Notes under the pieces: generated by a model
Databases searched by the model: none
Told to the model about the DNA's origin: nothing
Seen by the model: the letters and a program-made list of their open reading frames with translations, nothing else
In this document: positions 9,201-15,995 of the stretch, piece by piece
Numbering within the stretch: the first letter of the stretch is position 1
Layout: every line of letters begins with the position of its first letter
Source: Gammaproteobacteria bacterium
Lineage (GTDB): Bacteria > Pseudomonadota > Gammaproteobacteria > Steroidobacterales > Steroidobacteraceae
Assembly: GCA_028870355.1 (NCBI GenBank)
Contig: JAGWPU010000023.1
Location: 1 to 40,299, forward strand
Length of the DNA: 40,299 nt
Direction of reading: 5' to 3'
Position numbers and translations under genes: made by a program

Positions 9201-9970
9201 CGCACCGCGGCGATTCGCGGCGGCCGGCCGCGCTCGATCCAGTCGAGCCATTCGTCGATGCCCGCTCCCGATTTCGCCGAGGTCAGAATCGCCGTCAGTC
9301 CGGGGTTCACGCGGCGGGCGCACTGCAACGCGAAATCCACGTCGAAGTCCACGTAGGGCAGGAGATCGGCCTTGTTGAGCAGCAGGAGCGAGGCGACCCG
9401 GAACATCTCCGGATACTTCAGCGGCTTGTCCTCGCCTTCGGTCACCGACAGCACGACGACCTTCGCCGCCTCGCCGAGATCGAACGCGGCCGGACAGACC
9501 AGGTTGCCGACGTTCTCGATGAACAGCACGCCGCCCGCGGCGGGCGCGAGCGTCGCGACCGCGCGGCCGACGGCCTCGGCGTCGAGGTGGCAGCCCTTGC
9601 CGGTGTTGATCTGGGTCGCCGGCGCGCCGGTCGCGCGAATCCGCTCGGCGTCGCGGGCGGTTTCCTGGTCGCCTTCGATCACCGCGACGGGCCGGGTTCC
9701 GCGGATCGCCTCGATCGTGCGCACCAGGAGCGAGGTCTTGCCGGAGCCCGGGCTCGACATCAGGTTGATCGCCTGGACCGCGTGCGACGCGAACGCGGCC
9801 CGGTTGGCCGCCGCGTAGCGATCGTTCTTCTCCAGGACGTCGACTTCCAGCGAGATCAGCCGCGTGCCGTGCGCGAGCGGCGCCGGCGCGGACCAGGGCG
9901 CGAGCGGGTTCGGCGCGTGGCCCTGCGGATGATCCTCGTGTCCGTCGCCGCAGCCGCAGGTCGTGCACAT
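9197..9970 (-). CDS. hypB: HypB, nickel-insertion GTPase
   Basis: This SIMIBI-class GTPase delivers nickel to the hydrogenase large subunit together with HypA. The N-terminus [18 protein letters not shown] carries the high-affinity CxxCGC nickel site and a short His-containing stretch, much smaller than the His-rich tails of storage-type HypB. The G-domain shows the P-loop [24 protein letters not shown], the [11 protein letters not shown] switch region with its metal cysteine, and NKADL. ATG 9970 is chosen because HypB proteins normally begin MCTTCGC. A GTG at 9979, which overlaps the hypA stop in a GTGA like other joints of this operon, would add Met-Thr-Ala and is a real alternative. Confidence 0.96.
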   Translation of the reverse strand: MCTTCGCGDGHEDHPQGHAPNPLAPWSAPAPLAHGTRLISLEVDVLEKNDRYAAANRAAFASHAVQAINLMSSPGSGKTSLLVRTIEAIRGTRPVAVIEGDQETARDAERIRATGAPATQINTGKGCHLDAEAVGRAVATLAPAAGGVLFIENVGNLVCPAAFDLGEAAKVVVLSVTEGEDKPLKYPEMFRVASLLLLNKADLLPYVDFDVDFALQCARRVNPGLTAILTSAKSGAGIDEWLDWIERGRPPRIAAVR

Positions 9971-9975
9971 CGCCG

Positions 9976-10317
9976 TCACTCCACCTCGAGGGCTTTGATC
10001 CGCATCTCGGTGCCGCCGGTCACCTGGACCTGGCCGCCGCCGCAGTGCGGGCAGGGATCGAGCGGCCGCGAGATCAGTATTTCACGGCCGCAGCCGAGAC
10101 ACCACGCACGCCCGTCGGTCGCGACGATCTCGAGGCGCGCGCCCTCGGCACGGCCGCCGCGCATCGCCGCCTCGAAGCAGAATTCGAGCGCCTCGGGCTC
10201 CACCGCGGCGAGCCGGCCGACCTCGAGGGTCACGGTGCGCACGCGCTGGAAGCGCTCGCGGCGGGCGGCGTCCTCGATCAGTTCGGCGATGCTCTGGCAC
10301 AGGCTCATCTCGTGCAT
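9976..10317 (-). CDS. hypA: HypA, nickel-binding hydrogenase maturation factor
   Basis: This is a 113-residue metallochaperone. The N-terminus [10 protein letters not shown] has His2, the nickel ligand of the family. A C-terminal zinc-ribbon follows as [20 protein letters not shown], i.e. two CxxC pairs. It hands nickel to HypB and the large subunit. It lies 13 bases after the HupF-like gene and its stop touches the hypB start region. The length matches HypA/HybF. Confidence 0.96.
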   Translation of the reverse strand: MHEMSLCQSIAELIEDAARRERFQRVRTVTLEVGRLAAVEPEALEFCFEAAMRGGRAEGARLEIVATDGRAWCLGCGREILISRPLDPCPHCGGGQVQVTGGTEMRIKALEVE

Positions 10318-10330
10318 CGCGTGCCGCCCG

Positions 10331-10630
10331 TCACCGCAAGCCGTCGGGCAGCGTGGGCTCCCGGCCCACGAGATCGGGAAACGCCGCGTCGAGCGCGCCC
10401 GGCTCGCCGCGCAGCGCTGCCTCGAGCGCGCCGAGCGCGCGGTCGATCTGCGCGGCCCGTTCGGCGTCGACGAGCTCGCGGGCCGTGTGCTGGAACGCGA
10501 GCAGCCAGGTGTCGGCGACGACCGGCCCCACCAGCGCGAGGTCGATATCGGCGACGACACCGTGCCGGTCCACGCACCGGGCGATCCCGGTGCCGGCACG
10601 CAGGACCCGCATGGGGATCGCGAGGCACAT
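10331..10630 (-). CDS. hupF: HupF/HypC-family hydrogenase chaperone, first gene of the hyp operon
   Basis: This 99-residue protein starts MCLAIPMRVL at ATG 10630, the HypC/HupF signature with the essential Cys2. It has a longer C-terminal helix-rich region (residues about 55-99) than the HypC at 6633-6869. Such longer paralogues (HupF, HoxL) act in uptake-hydrogenase systems as large-subunit chaperones, in some species protecting the precursor in oxygen. Its presence with a HupK-like protein suggests the operon serves an oxygen-exposed uptake-type hydrogenase, though no structural subunit is in view. It is the most upstream gene of the operon, divergent from the lipase gene at 10837. The HupF versus HoxL name is by length and context only. 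Confidence 0.85.
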   Translation of the reverse strand: MCLAIPMRVLRAGTGIARCVDRHGVVADIDLALVGPVVADTWLLAFQHTARELVDAERAAQIDRALGALEAALRGEPGALDAAFPDLVGREPTLPDGLR

Positions 10631-10723
10631 CGGTTCCACGCTACCCGACCCCGCGCCCTGGCCGGGACTGTGGCTTTCCCGTATGCGATTGCGCGAAGCG
10701 CAGCCTGGCGCGCGCGGGATCGA

Positions 10724-10755
10724 GCGGCGCCGACCGGCGCCGCGTTGCGGCGCAA
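10724..10755. promoter_or_regulatory. Inverted repeats in the hupF/lipase divergent promoter region
   Basis: A perfect 8-bp inverted repeat (GCGGCGCC-gacc-GGCGCCGC, 10724-10743) is followed by the 11-base palindrome TTGCGGCGCAA (10745-10755). The second overlaps the candidate -35 of the lipase promoter. No FNR box and no sigma-54 -24/-12 element, which control many hyp operons, was found in the 206 bases between the two start codons. Confidence 0.3.
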
Positions 10756-10773
10756 TTCGCCCGGACGTAGACT
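10745..10773 (+). promoter_or_regulatory. Candidate sigma-70 promoter for the lipase-fabH-like pair
   Basis: TTGCGG (10745-10750) and TAGACT (10768-10773) are separated by exactly 17 bases and sit about 65 bases upstream of the ATG. The hexamers match consensus at 3 of 6 and 4 of 6 positions, so this is only a plausible promoter. Confidence 0.35.
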
Positions 10774-10836
10774 CGGCGAAATGCGGCCGCCCGGGCTCAC
10801 GGTCGGCAGTTCCTATCGACCCCGGGGAGGTTGCCG

Positions 10837-12111
10837 ATGGTTCGCCGATTACGCTGTCTCGCGGTTCGTCGTCAGGGACGTGCCCGTCCCTTCCTGGCCC
10901 TCGCGGCACTGGCGATCGTGGCGGCGGGCGGCGTGACCGCGACGCGCGCCGACGACCTGCCGACCACGCCGGCCGCGGCGCTCGCGGCGGAGAAGGCCGA
11001 TCGGATGCCGCCGACCGCGTTCTACACGATCTCGCCGCTGCCGGCCGGGGCGGCCGGGCAGTTGATCCGATCCGAGGTCGTCACCGACTACGCATTGCCG
11101 AAGGGGGTCGGTGCGGTCCGGATCCTCTATCACTCGCGCGATGCGACCGGTCAGGACGTCGCGGCCTCCGGGGTCGTGCTGATCCCGGCGGGCAAGGCGC
11201 CGAAGGGCGGTTGGCCGGTGATCGCGTGGGCGCACGGCACCAGTGGGGTCGCGCGAATCTGTGCGCCGTCGATGATGAAGGACGTGTATTACGGGACCGA
11301 GGGCTTGTTCCCGATGGTCGAGGCGGGCTTCGCGGTGATCGCGCCGGATTACGCCGGCCTCGGGACCGCGAGCGCGCATCAGTACCTCGATCCGCTGCCG
11401 CAGGCGAACGACGTGATCAACGCGGTCGCCGCCGCGCACCGCGCGGTCGCGGACCTGTCGCCGCGCTGGGTCGTCGACGGACACTCGGAAGGCGGCGGCG
11501 CCGCCTGGTTCGTCGCGCAGCGCGAGGCGAGCCTGAAGGACCCGAACTATCTCGGCGCGGTCGCGGTCGCCGGCACCGTGAACATGCCGTGGATCATGCA
11601 TTACATGACCAGGAGCCACGCCGACTCCTTCTACGCGGTGTTCCTGGCCTACGGGATCAAGGCGCGGTTTCCGCAGTTCCGGGTCGAGGACATGCTGACC
11701 CCCCAAGGCCTGGCGCACTACCGGGCGTTCACGACGAAGGGCTGCTGGGAATACGGCTACGCGACGGAGGTGAGCGAACTGCAGAGCGCGACCGCGGCGT
11801 CGGTCCTGAAGAAGGGCTGGGAGCACAATCGCTGGGTGCGGCGCTGGGCGGCGGAGACGGTGCGCGTGCGGCGCCACGTGAATCGTCCGCTGCTGGTGCT
11901 CGCCGGCGGCGCGGACACGTCGGTGCCGCCGCCGTCGATCGAGCCGATCGTGAAGCGGGCGTGCCGGTTCGGCTATCGACTGCAGTTCAGGATCTTCCCG
12001 GGCCTCGATCACGATCCGTTGATGGACAAGTCGACGCCGTACCAGCTGCAGTGGATTCGGGATCGGTTCGCGGGCCGTCCCGCGCCGGACAACTGTTCGA
12101 CGCTCCTGTAG
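10837..12111 (+). CDS. Secreted lipase/esterase-like alpha/beta hydrolase
   Basis: This is a 424-residue exported hydrolase. ATG 10837 has a strong GGGGAGG six bases upstream and is preferred over the TTG at 10831. Residues 1-40 form a signal peptide: an Arg-rich start, then a hydrophobic FLALAALAIVAAGGV, then Ala-rich cleavage region. Catalytic residues read as Ser217 in GHSEGG, Asp360 in GGADTSVPP and His392 in GLDHDP. The AHGTSG motif (about residue 126) may form the oxyanion hole. The overall pattern resembles secretory lipases (LIP family), also seen in polyester or steroid-ester hydrolases; the substrate is unknown. It is a clear paralogue, about half identical by eye, of the truncated gene at 1-795. 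The FabH-like gene begins seven bases after the stop, so the two probably share a transcript. Confidence 0.9.
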   Translation: MVRRLRCLAVRRQGRARPFLALAALAIVAAGGVTATRADDLPTTPAAALAAEKADRMPPTAFYTISPLPAGAAGQLIRSEVVTDYALPKGVGAVRILYHSRDATGQDVAASGVVLIPAGKAPKGGWPVIAWAHGTSGVARICAPSMMKDVYYGTEGLFPMVEAGFAVIAPDYAGLGTASAHQYLDPLPQANDVINAVAAAHRAVADLSPRWVVDGHSEGGGAAWFVAQREASLKDPNYLGAVAVAGTVNMPWIMHYMTRSHADSFYAVFLAYGIKARFPQFRVEDMLTPQGLAHYRAFTTKGCWEYGYATEVSELQSATAASVLKKGWEHNRWVRRWAAETVRVRRHVNRPLLVLAGGADTSVPPPSIEPIVKRACRFGYRLQFRIFPGLDHDPLMDKSTPYQLQWIRDRFAGRPAPDNCSTLL

Positions 12112-12118
12112 AGAACCC

Positions 12119-13231
12119 GTGCGCCACGCCGCGATCGTCGGTTGGGGCAAGTGCCTGCCGCCGGCGGTGCTGAGCAACCAGGACCTGTCGACGTTCCTCG
12201 CGACCGACGACGACTGGATCACGACCCGAACCGGCATGAAGGAGCGGCGGATCTCCCACGTGCCGGGGATCGAGCTCGCGACCGTCGCCGCCGAGCGCGC
12301 GATCGCGTGCGCCGGACTGAGCGGCGCGGACGTCGATCTCGTGATCTACGGCAGTTGCAGCAACGACGAGGCGGTGCCGAACAGCGCGTCCGGCGTGCAA
12401 CGGCGCATCGGCGCGGTGCGCGCGGCGGCATTCGACGTCAACACCGCGTGCACGAGCTTCATGTACGGACTGTCGATCGGCACCGCGATGATCCGTTCCG
12501 GCGTCGCGAGGACGGCGCTCGTGATCGGGGTCGAGCTGATCTCGCGCTACATGGACTGGAACAACCGCAACGTCGCGGTGCTGTTCGGCGACGGCGCCGC
12601 CGCGGCGGTGCTGCAGGAGAGCACGGACGAAGCGGGCGTGATCGCGGAGAAACTCCAGTGCTACGCCGAGTCGCGCGACATCCTGCGGGTGCGCGGGATG
12701 GGCACGAGCTACGCCAACCTCGGCGTGCAATTCGGTCAGACGCGCTGGGACTTCGACGGTCAGGAGATCTTCCGCAAGGCGACCCACGGGATGGCGGAGG
12801 CGAGCCTCGAGGTGCTCGCACGTGCCGGCGTCGGGATCGGGGACGTCGACCTGGTCGTGCCCCATCAGGCGAACCTGCGGATCATCGAGGCGGTCGCGAA
12901 GCGCCTCGGCGCCGATCCGTCGAAGCTGCACCTGACGGTCCGCAAGTACGGCAACATGAGCTCCGCGACCGCGCCGGTTGCGCTGGTGGAGGCGATCGAG
13001 GAGGGTCGGATGCCGCCCGGCGGTCTCGTGCTGATGCCCGCGTTCGGCGGCGGCTTGACGCTGTCCGCGCACCTGCTGCGCTGGGGCGACCGGGTCACGC
13101 CGCTCGCGACCAGCAGCGCCGAACTGCCGCCGTGCGAGAAGAGCGCGCTCGAACTGGTCGAGGAGATCCGCGCGCAGAAGCGCGCGGGCCACGAGGACGC
13201 CGCGCGCTTCGAGGCGCTGCGCTTCAGCTGA
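12119..13231 (+). CDS. 3-oxoacyl-ACP synthase III (FabH-like ketosynthase)
   Basis: This is a 370-residue thiolase-fold condensing enzyme. The catalytic triad is complete: Cys111 (NTACTSF), His249 (VPHQAN) and Asn279 (YGNMSSA), close to Cys112-His244-Asn274 of E. coli FabH. The glycine-rich end of the domain (FGGGLTLSAHLLRWG) is followed by about 45 extra residues rich in Glu and Lys, absent from short FabH enzymes. The start is GTG 12119 with only a weak AGAGAA upstream; coupling to the lipase seven bases before may drive translation. As it stands alone, away from fab genes, it is more likely a specialised ketosynthase (acyl-CoA priming or secondary metabolite) than the housekeeping FabH. 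That is an inference from context. Confidence 0.88.
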   Translation: MRHAAIVGWGKCLPPAVLSNQDLSTFLATDDDWITTRTGMKERRISHVPGIELATVAAERAIACAGLSGADVDLVIYGSCSNDEAVPNSASGVQRRIGAVRAAAFDVNTACTSFMYGLSIGTAMIRSGVARTALVIGVELISRYMDWNNRNVAVLFGDGAAAAVLQESTDEAGVIAEKLQCYAESRDILRVRGMGTSYANLGVQFGQTRWDFDGQEIFRKATHGMAEASLEVLARAGVGIGDVDLVVPHQANLRIIEAVAKRLGADPSKLHLTVRKYGNMSSATAPVALVEAIEEGRMPPGGLVLMPAFGGGLTLSAHLLRWGDRVTPLATSSAELPPCEKSALELVEEIRAQKRAGHEDAARFEALRFS

Positions 13232-13270
13232 CGCGCGGTTCGGCCGGCGCGCGGTTCAGCCGGCGCGCGG
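13232..13270. repeat. Short tandem duplication at the FabH/HDAC convergent junction
   Basis: Two 16-base copies, CGCGCGGTTCGGCCGG (13232-13247) and CGCGCGGTTCAGCCGG (13248-13263), are followed by a partial third copy CGCGCGG. The unit contains GCCGGCGC and can pair with the adjacent copy. The stop codon of the minus-strand deacetylase gene (13256-13258) lies inside copy two. Confidence 0.6.
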
Positions 13271-14368
13271 CACGCGCGCCGCGAGCGCGGCCGCCGCGTC
13301 GATCACCGCCGCCTGGTGCGGCAGCAGGTCGTGGCCGGCCATCGCCATGAACTCTTCCAGGTACGGATCCGCCGCCGGCGTGCGATGCCGCGCGAATTCC
13401 TCGACGACCGCGAGGCCGCAGAACGGCACGTAGGCGTTCGAATAGCCGCCCTCGTGCAGCGCGACGATCCGCCCCTGGCACAGCGACTCGGCCGCGGCCA
13501 TCACCTGTTTCGCGAGCGCCCGGTAGGTCTCGCTGGTCGCGAGCATCCGGCCGATCGGATCCATCATGTTCGCGTCGAGCCCCGAGCAGATCACGATCAA
13601 TTGCGGGCGGAACCGCTGCAGCGCCGGGATCACCGCGCGCTCGAACGCGGCGACGTAGGCGCCGTGGCCGCTGCCCGGCGGCAACGGCACGTTCAGGTTG
13701 GTGTGCGCGGCGCTCCCTGAGCCGATCACGTCCAGGAACCCGCTGTCCAGCGGGTAGCAGCGGTCCTGGTGCACCGAGATCGTGAGCACGGACGGGTCCT
13801 CCAGGAACGCGAGCTCGGTGCCGTTGCCGTGGTGAACGTCCCAGTCGATGACCGCGATGCGATCGAGCCGGTGCACGCGCTGCGCGTGCTTGATCGCGAT
13901 CACCGCGTTGCCGAACACGCAGTAGCCGCGCCCGCGGTCGGGTTCCGCATGGTGACCGGGCGGCCGCACCAGCGCGTACGCGTTCGCGACCTTGCCGCCG
14001 AGCACCGCATCGACCGCCTCGATGCAGCCGCCGGCCGCGAGGCGCGCGATGTCGAAGCTGCCGTGGCCGATCGTCGCGCTGTCGCCGATCGTGCCCCCGC
14101 CCGCGGCGGAGAGCACGCGCACCTGCTCGACGTAGCGTTCGGTATGGAACGCGCGGATCTCCTCGATCGTCGCGAGCCGCGCTGCGATCGGCACGAGACG
14201 CTCGGCGAGGCCGCTGACCGCGAGCAGGGACAGCATCCGCCGCTTGGTCGACGGACTCTCCGGATGCGGGTCGGGCTCGACGTAGTCGCTGGACGTGCTG
14301 AAGCCGGCTCCGCTCCCCGGGTCGTGCCAGAAGTATCGTTCGTGAGAGACGAGGCCGGTTGCGTGCAT
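13256..14368 (-). CDS. Class II histone-deacetylase-like amidohydrolase (acetylpolyamine deacetylase family)
   Basis: This is a 370-residue Zn-dependent deacetylase of the arginase/deacetylase fold. Signature residues are present: the double histidine in RPPGHHAE (about residue 142), the zinc Asp and His in DWDVHHGNGT (about 183-192), the second zinc Asp in SGLDANMMDP (about 265), and the catalytic Gly-Tyr in HEGGYS (about 312). Bacterial members remove acetyl or other short acyl groups from polyamines and related amines. ATG 14368 has TGGAG upstream. It is the last gene of a minus-strand set behind two SDRs and a TonB receptor, about 40 bases after the preceding gene. With the amidase and aminotransferase on the other side of the regulator, a role in deacylating an imported amine is likely but not proven. 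Confidence 0.88.
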   Translation of the reverse strand: MHATGLVSHERYFWHDPGSGAGFSTSSDYVEPDPHPESPSTKRRMLSLLAVSGLAERLVPIAARLATIEEIRAFHTERYVEQVRVLSAAGGGTIGDSATIGHGSFDIARLAAGGCIEAVDAVLGGKVANAYALVRPPGHHAEPDRGRGYCVFGNAVIAIKHAQRVHRLDRIAVIDWDVHHGNGTELAFLEDPSVLTISVHQDRCYPLDSGFLDVIGSGSAAHTNLNVPLPPGSGHGAYVAAFERAVIPALQRFRPQLIVICSGLDANMMDPIGRMLATSETYRALAKQVMAAAESLCQGRIVALHEGGYSNAYVPFCGLAVVEEFARHRTPAADPYLEEFMAMAGHDLLPHQAAVIDAAAALAARVPRAG

Positions 14369-14408
14369 CGTGGGGTCACTCCAGTCGGAACGGGTTCGCG
14401 CTCGCGGG

Positions 14409-15176
14409 TCAATAGCCCGCGGTCAATCCAAAGTCGATCGGGATCGCCGCGCCGGTGATCGGCGCGGCCTGTGGCGACGCCAGGTAATGGACGAATTCGG
14501 CGATCTCCTCGGCGGTCGCGAACCGCGCACGCTCCCGCTGCGGGTAGCGGGCGAGCAGGTTCGCCTTGTAGCGGGCGGGGTCGCCGCCGCCGTAGGTCGC
14601 CGCCTGGAACTCGATCATCGGCGTCGCGACGTCGCAGGGGCAGACCGCATTCACGCGCACGCCGCGCGGTGCGAGCTCGAGCGCGAGCGAGCGCGACAGC
14701 AGCACGACGCCGCCCTTCGAGGCGCTGTACACGCTCGCGCCGGCGTTGCCGACGAGGCCGGCGTCCGAGGCGAGGTTCACGATCGCGCCGCCGGTGCGCT
14801 CGAGATGCGGGATCGCGTGCCGGCACACGAAGAACGTGCCTTTCAGGTTCACCGCGAGCACGCGGTCGAACTCGGCTTCGGTCACCCGCTCGGCCGCTCC
14901 TTCGAGCCAGACGCCGGCGCAGTTCACGACCACGTCGAGGCCGCCGAACTCGGCGACCGTGCGCTCGACGAGATCTGCGCAGGCCGGCGGGCTCGCGACG
15001 TCGACCGGCACCGCGAGGACCTCGGGTCCGCCACCGAGCATCGCGACCGCCGCGTCGAGCGCCGCGCGATCGCGATCGGCGATCGCGACGCGCTCCCCGG
15101 CCTCGCGGAAGCGCCGCGCGATCGCGAGGCCCATCCCGCTCGCGCCGCCCGTGATCAGTACCGTACGCCGGGACAT
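14409..15176 (-). CDS. Short-chain dehydrogenase/reductase (SDR)
   Basis: This is a 255-residue classical SDR. The N-terminal TGGASGMG coenzyme motif starts at about residue 9. An acidic residue at the end of beta-2 (AIADRD) favours NAD(H) over NADP(H). NCAG lies at about residue 85. The catalytic set is Ser in NLASDAG and YSASK at about residue 153. The C-terminus ITGAAIPIDFGLTAGY is typical for SDRs acting on secondary alcohols or ketones. It lies 17 bases downstream of another SDR in the same direction; the two share the fold but differ clearly in sequence, suggesting two successive redox steps or different substrates. The substrate is not identifiable. Confidence 0.9.
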   Translation of the reverse strand: MSRRTVLITGGASGMGLAIARRFREAGERVAIADRDRAALDAAVAMLGGGPEVLAVPVDVASPPACADLVERTVAEFGGLDVVVNCAGVWLEGAAERVTEAEFDRVLAVNLKGTFFVCRHAIPHLERTGGAIVNLASDAGLVGNAGASVYSASKGGVVLLSRSLALELAPRGVRVNAVCPCDVATPMIEFQAATYGGGDPARYKANLLARYPQRERARFATAEEIAEFVHYLASPQAAPITGAAIPIDFGLTAGY

Positions 15177-15193
15177 CGCTCGCACGCCGCTGC

Positions 15194-15970
15194 TCAGCCG
15201 CGATCCGGCGAGCGACCCTTGATTTCCTGGAGGATGTTGCCGCCGTCGACCACGAGCGTCTCGCCGTTCACGTAGCTCGCGCCGGCGGACGCGAGGAACG
15301 CGACCGCGTGCGCGACCTCCGCCGGGGTGCCCGGTCGGCCGACCGGCGTCTGCGTGCCCGCGGCGAGTTCGGCGGCGCTCGAGGAGGCGGTCGCGATCCA
15401 GCCCGGGGCGACCGCGTTCACCGTGACGCCGTGCGGGCCGGCCTCGAGCGCGAGGGCACGCGTCAGGCCGACCATGCCGGCCTTCGCGGCGCCGTACGCC
15501 GAGGACCCCAGGATCGCGACGTACGGCCCGGTGACCGACGCGACGTTCACGACCCGACCGTAGCGGGTGGCGATCATCGCCGGCAGGAACGCGCGGGTCG
15601 CCGAGAACGCGGTCTTCAAGGTGACCGCGATCATCCGGTCCCACTCGTCCTCGGCGAAATCGACGAACGCCTTGCTGACCGCCGGCTCGCCGACCGCTCC
15701 CATCCCCGCGTTGTTCACGAGGACCGACACCGGTCCGATCTCCCCGGCGAGCGCGCGCGCCGCCGAGAGGTCGGTCAGGTCCGCGACCGCCGCGTCCACC
15801 GCGTGGCCGCGCTCGCGCAGTTCCGCCGCGCGCTCGTGCACGCGCGCGGTCGTGCTGGTGATCGCGACCCGCATCCCCGCGGACGCGAGCCGCTCGGCGA
15901 TCGCGAATCCGATCCCGGTCGCGGACCCGGCGCCGGTGACCAGCGCATCGACGCGCGTCGTGCCGCTCAC
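15194..15970 (-). CDS. Short-chain dehydrogenase/reductase, 3-oxoacyl-ACP reductase-like
   Basis: This is a 258-residue SDR with start GTG 15970. The glycine motif is TGAGSATGIG (residues about 12-21), NNAG lies at about residue 89, the catalytic Ser is in NVASVTG and the Tyr-Lys pair is in YGAAK (about 159). The C-terminal YVNGETLVVDGGN is the FabG-type ending. The Ser after beta-2 (AITSTTAR) suggests NADPH preference. It sits 25 bases after the TonB receptor stop and before the second SDR. A role in the same catabolic unit is inferred from position; a FabG-like lipid role cannot be excluded. Confidence 0.9.
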   Translation of the reverse strand: MSGTTRVDALVTGAGSATGIGFAIAERLASAGMRVAITSTTARVHERAAELRERGHAVDAAVADLTDLSAARALAGEIGPVSVLVNNAGMGAVGEPAVSKAFVDFAEDEWDRMIAVTLKTAFSATRAFLPAMIATRYGRVVNVASVTGPYVAILGSSAYGAAKAGMVGLTRALALEAGPHGVTVNAVAPGWIATASSSAAELAAGTQTPVGRPGTPAEVAHAVAFLASAGASYVNGETLVVDGGNILQEIKGRSPDRG

Positions 15971-15995
15971 ACCGCGCTCCCGGCGATGTCCGGCA

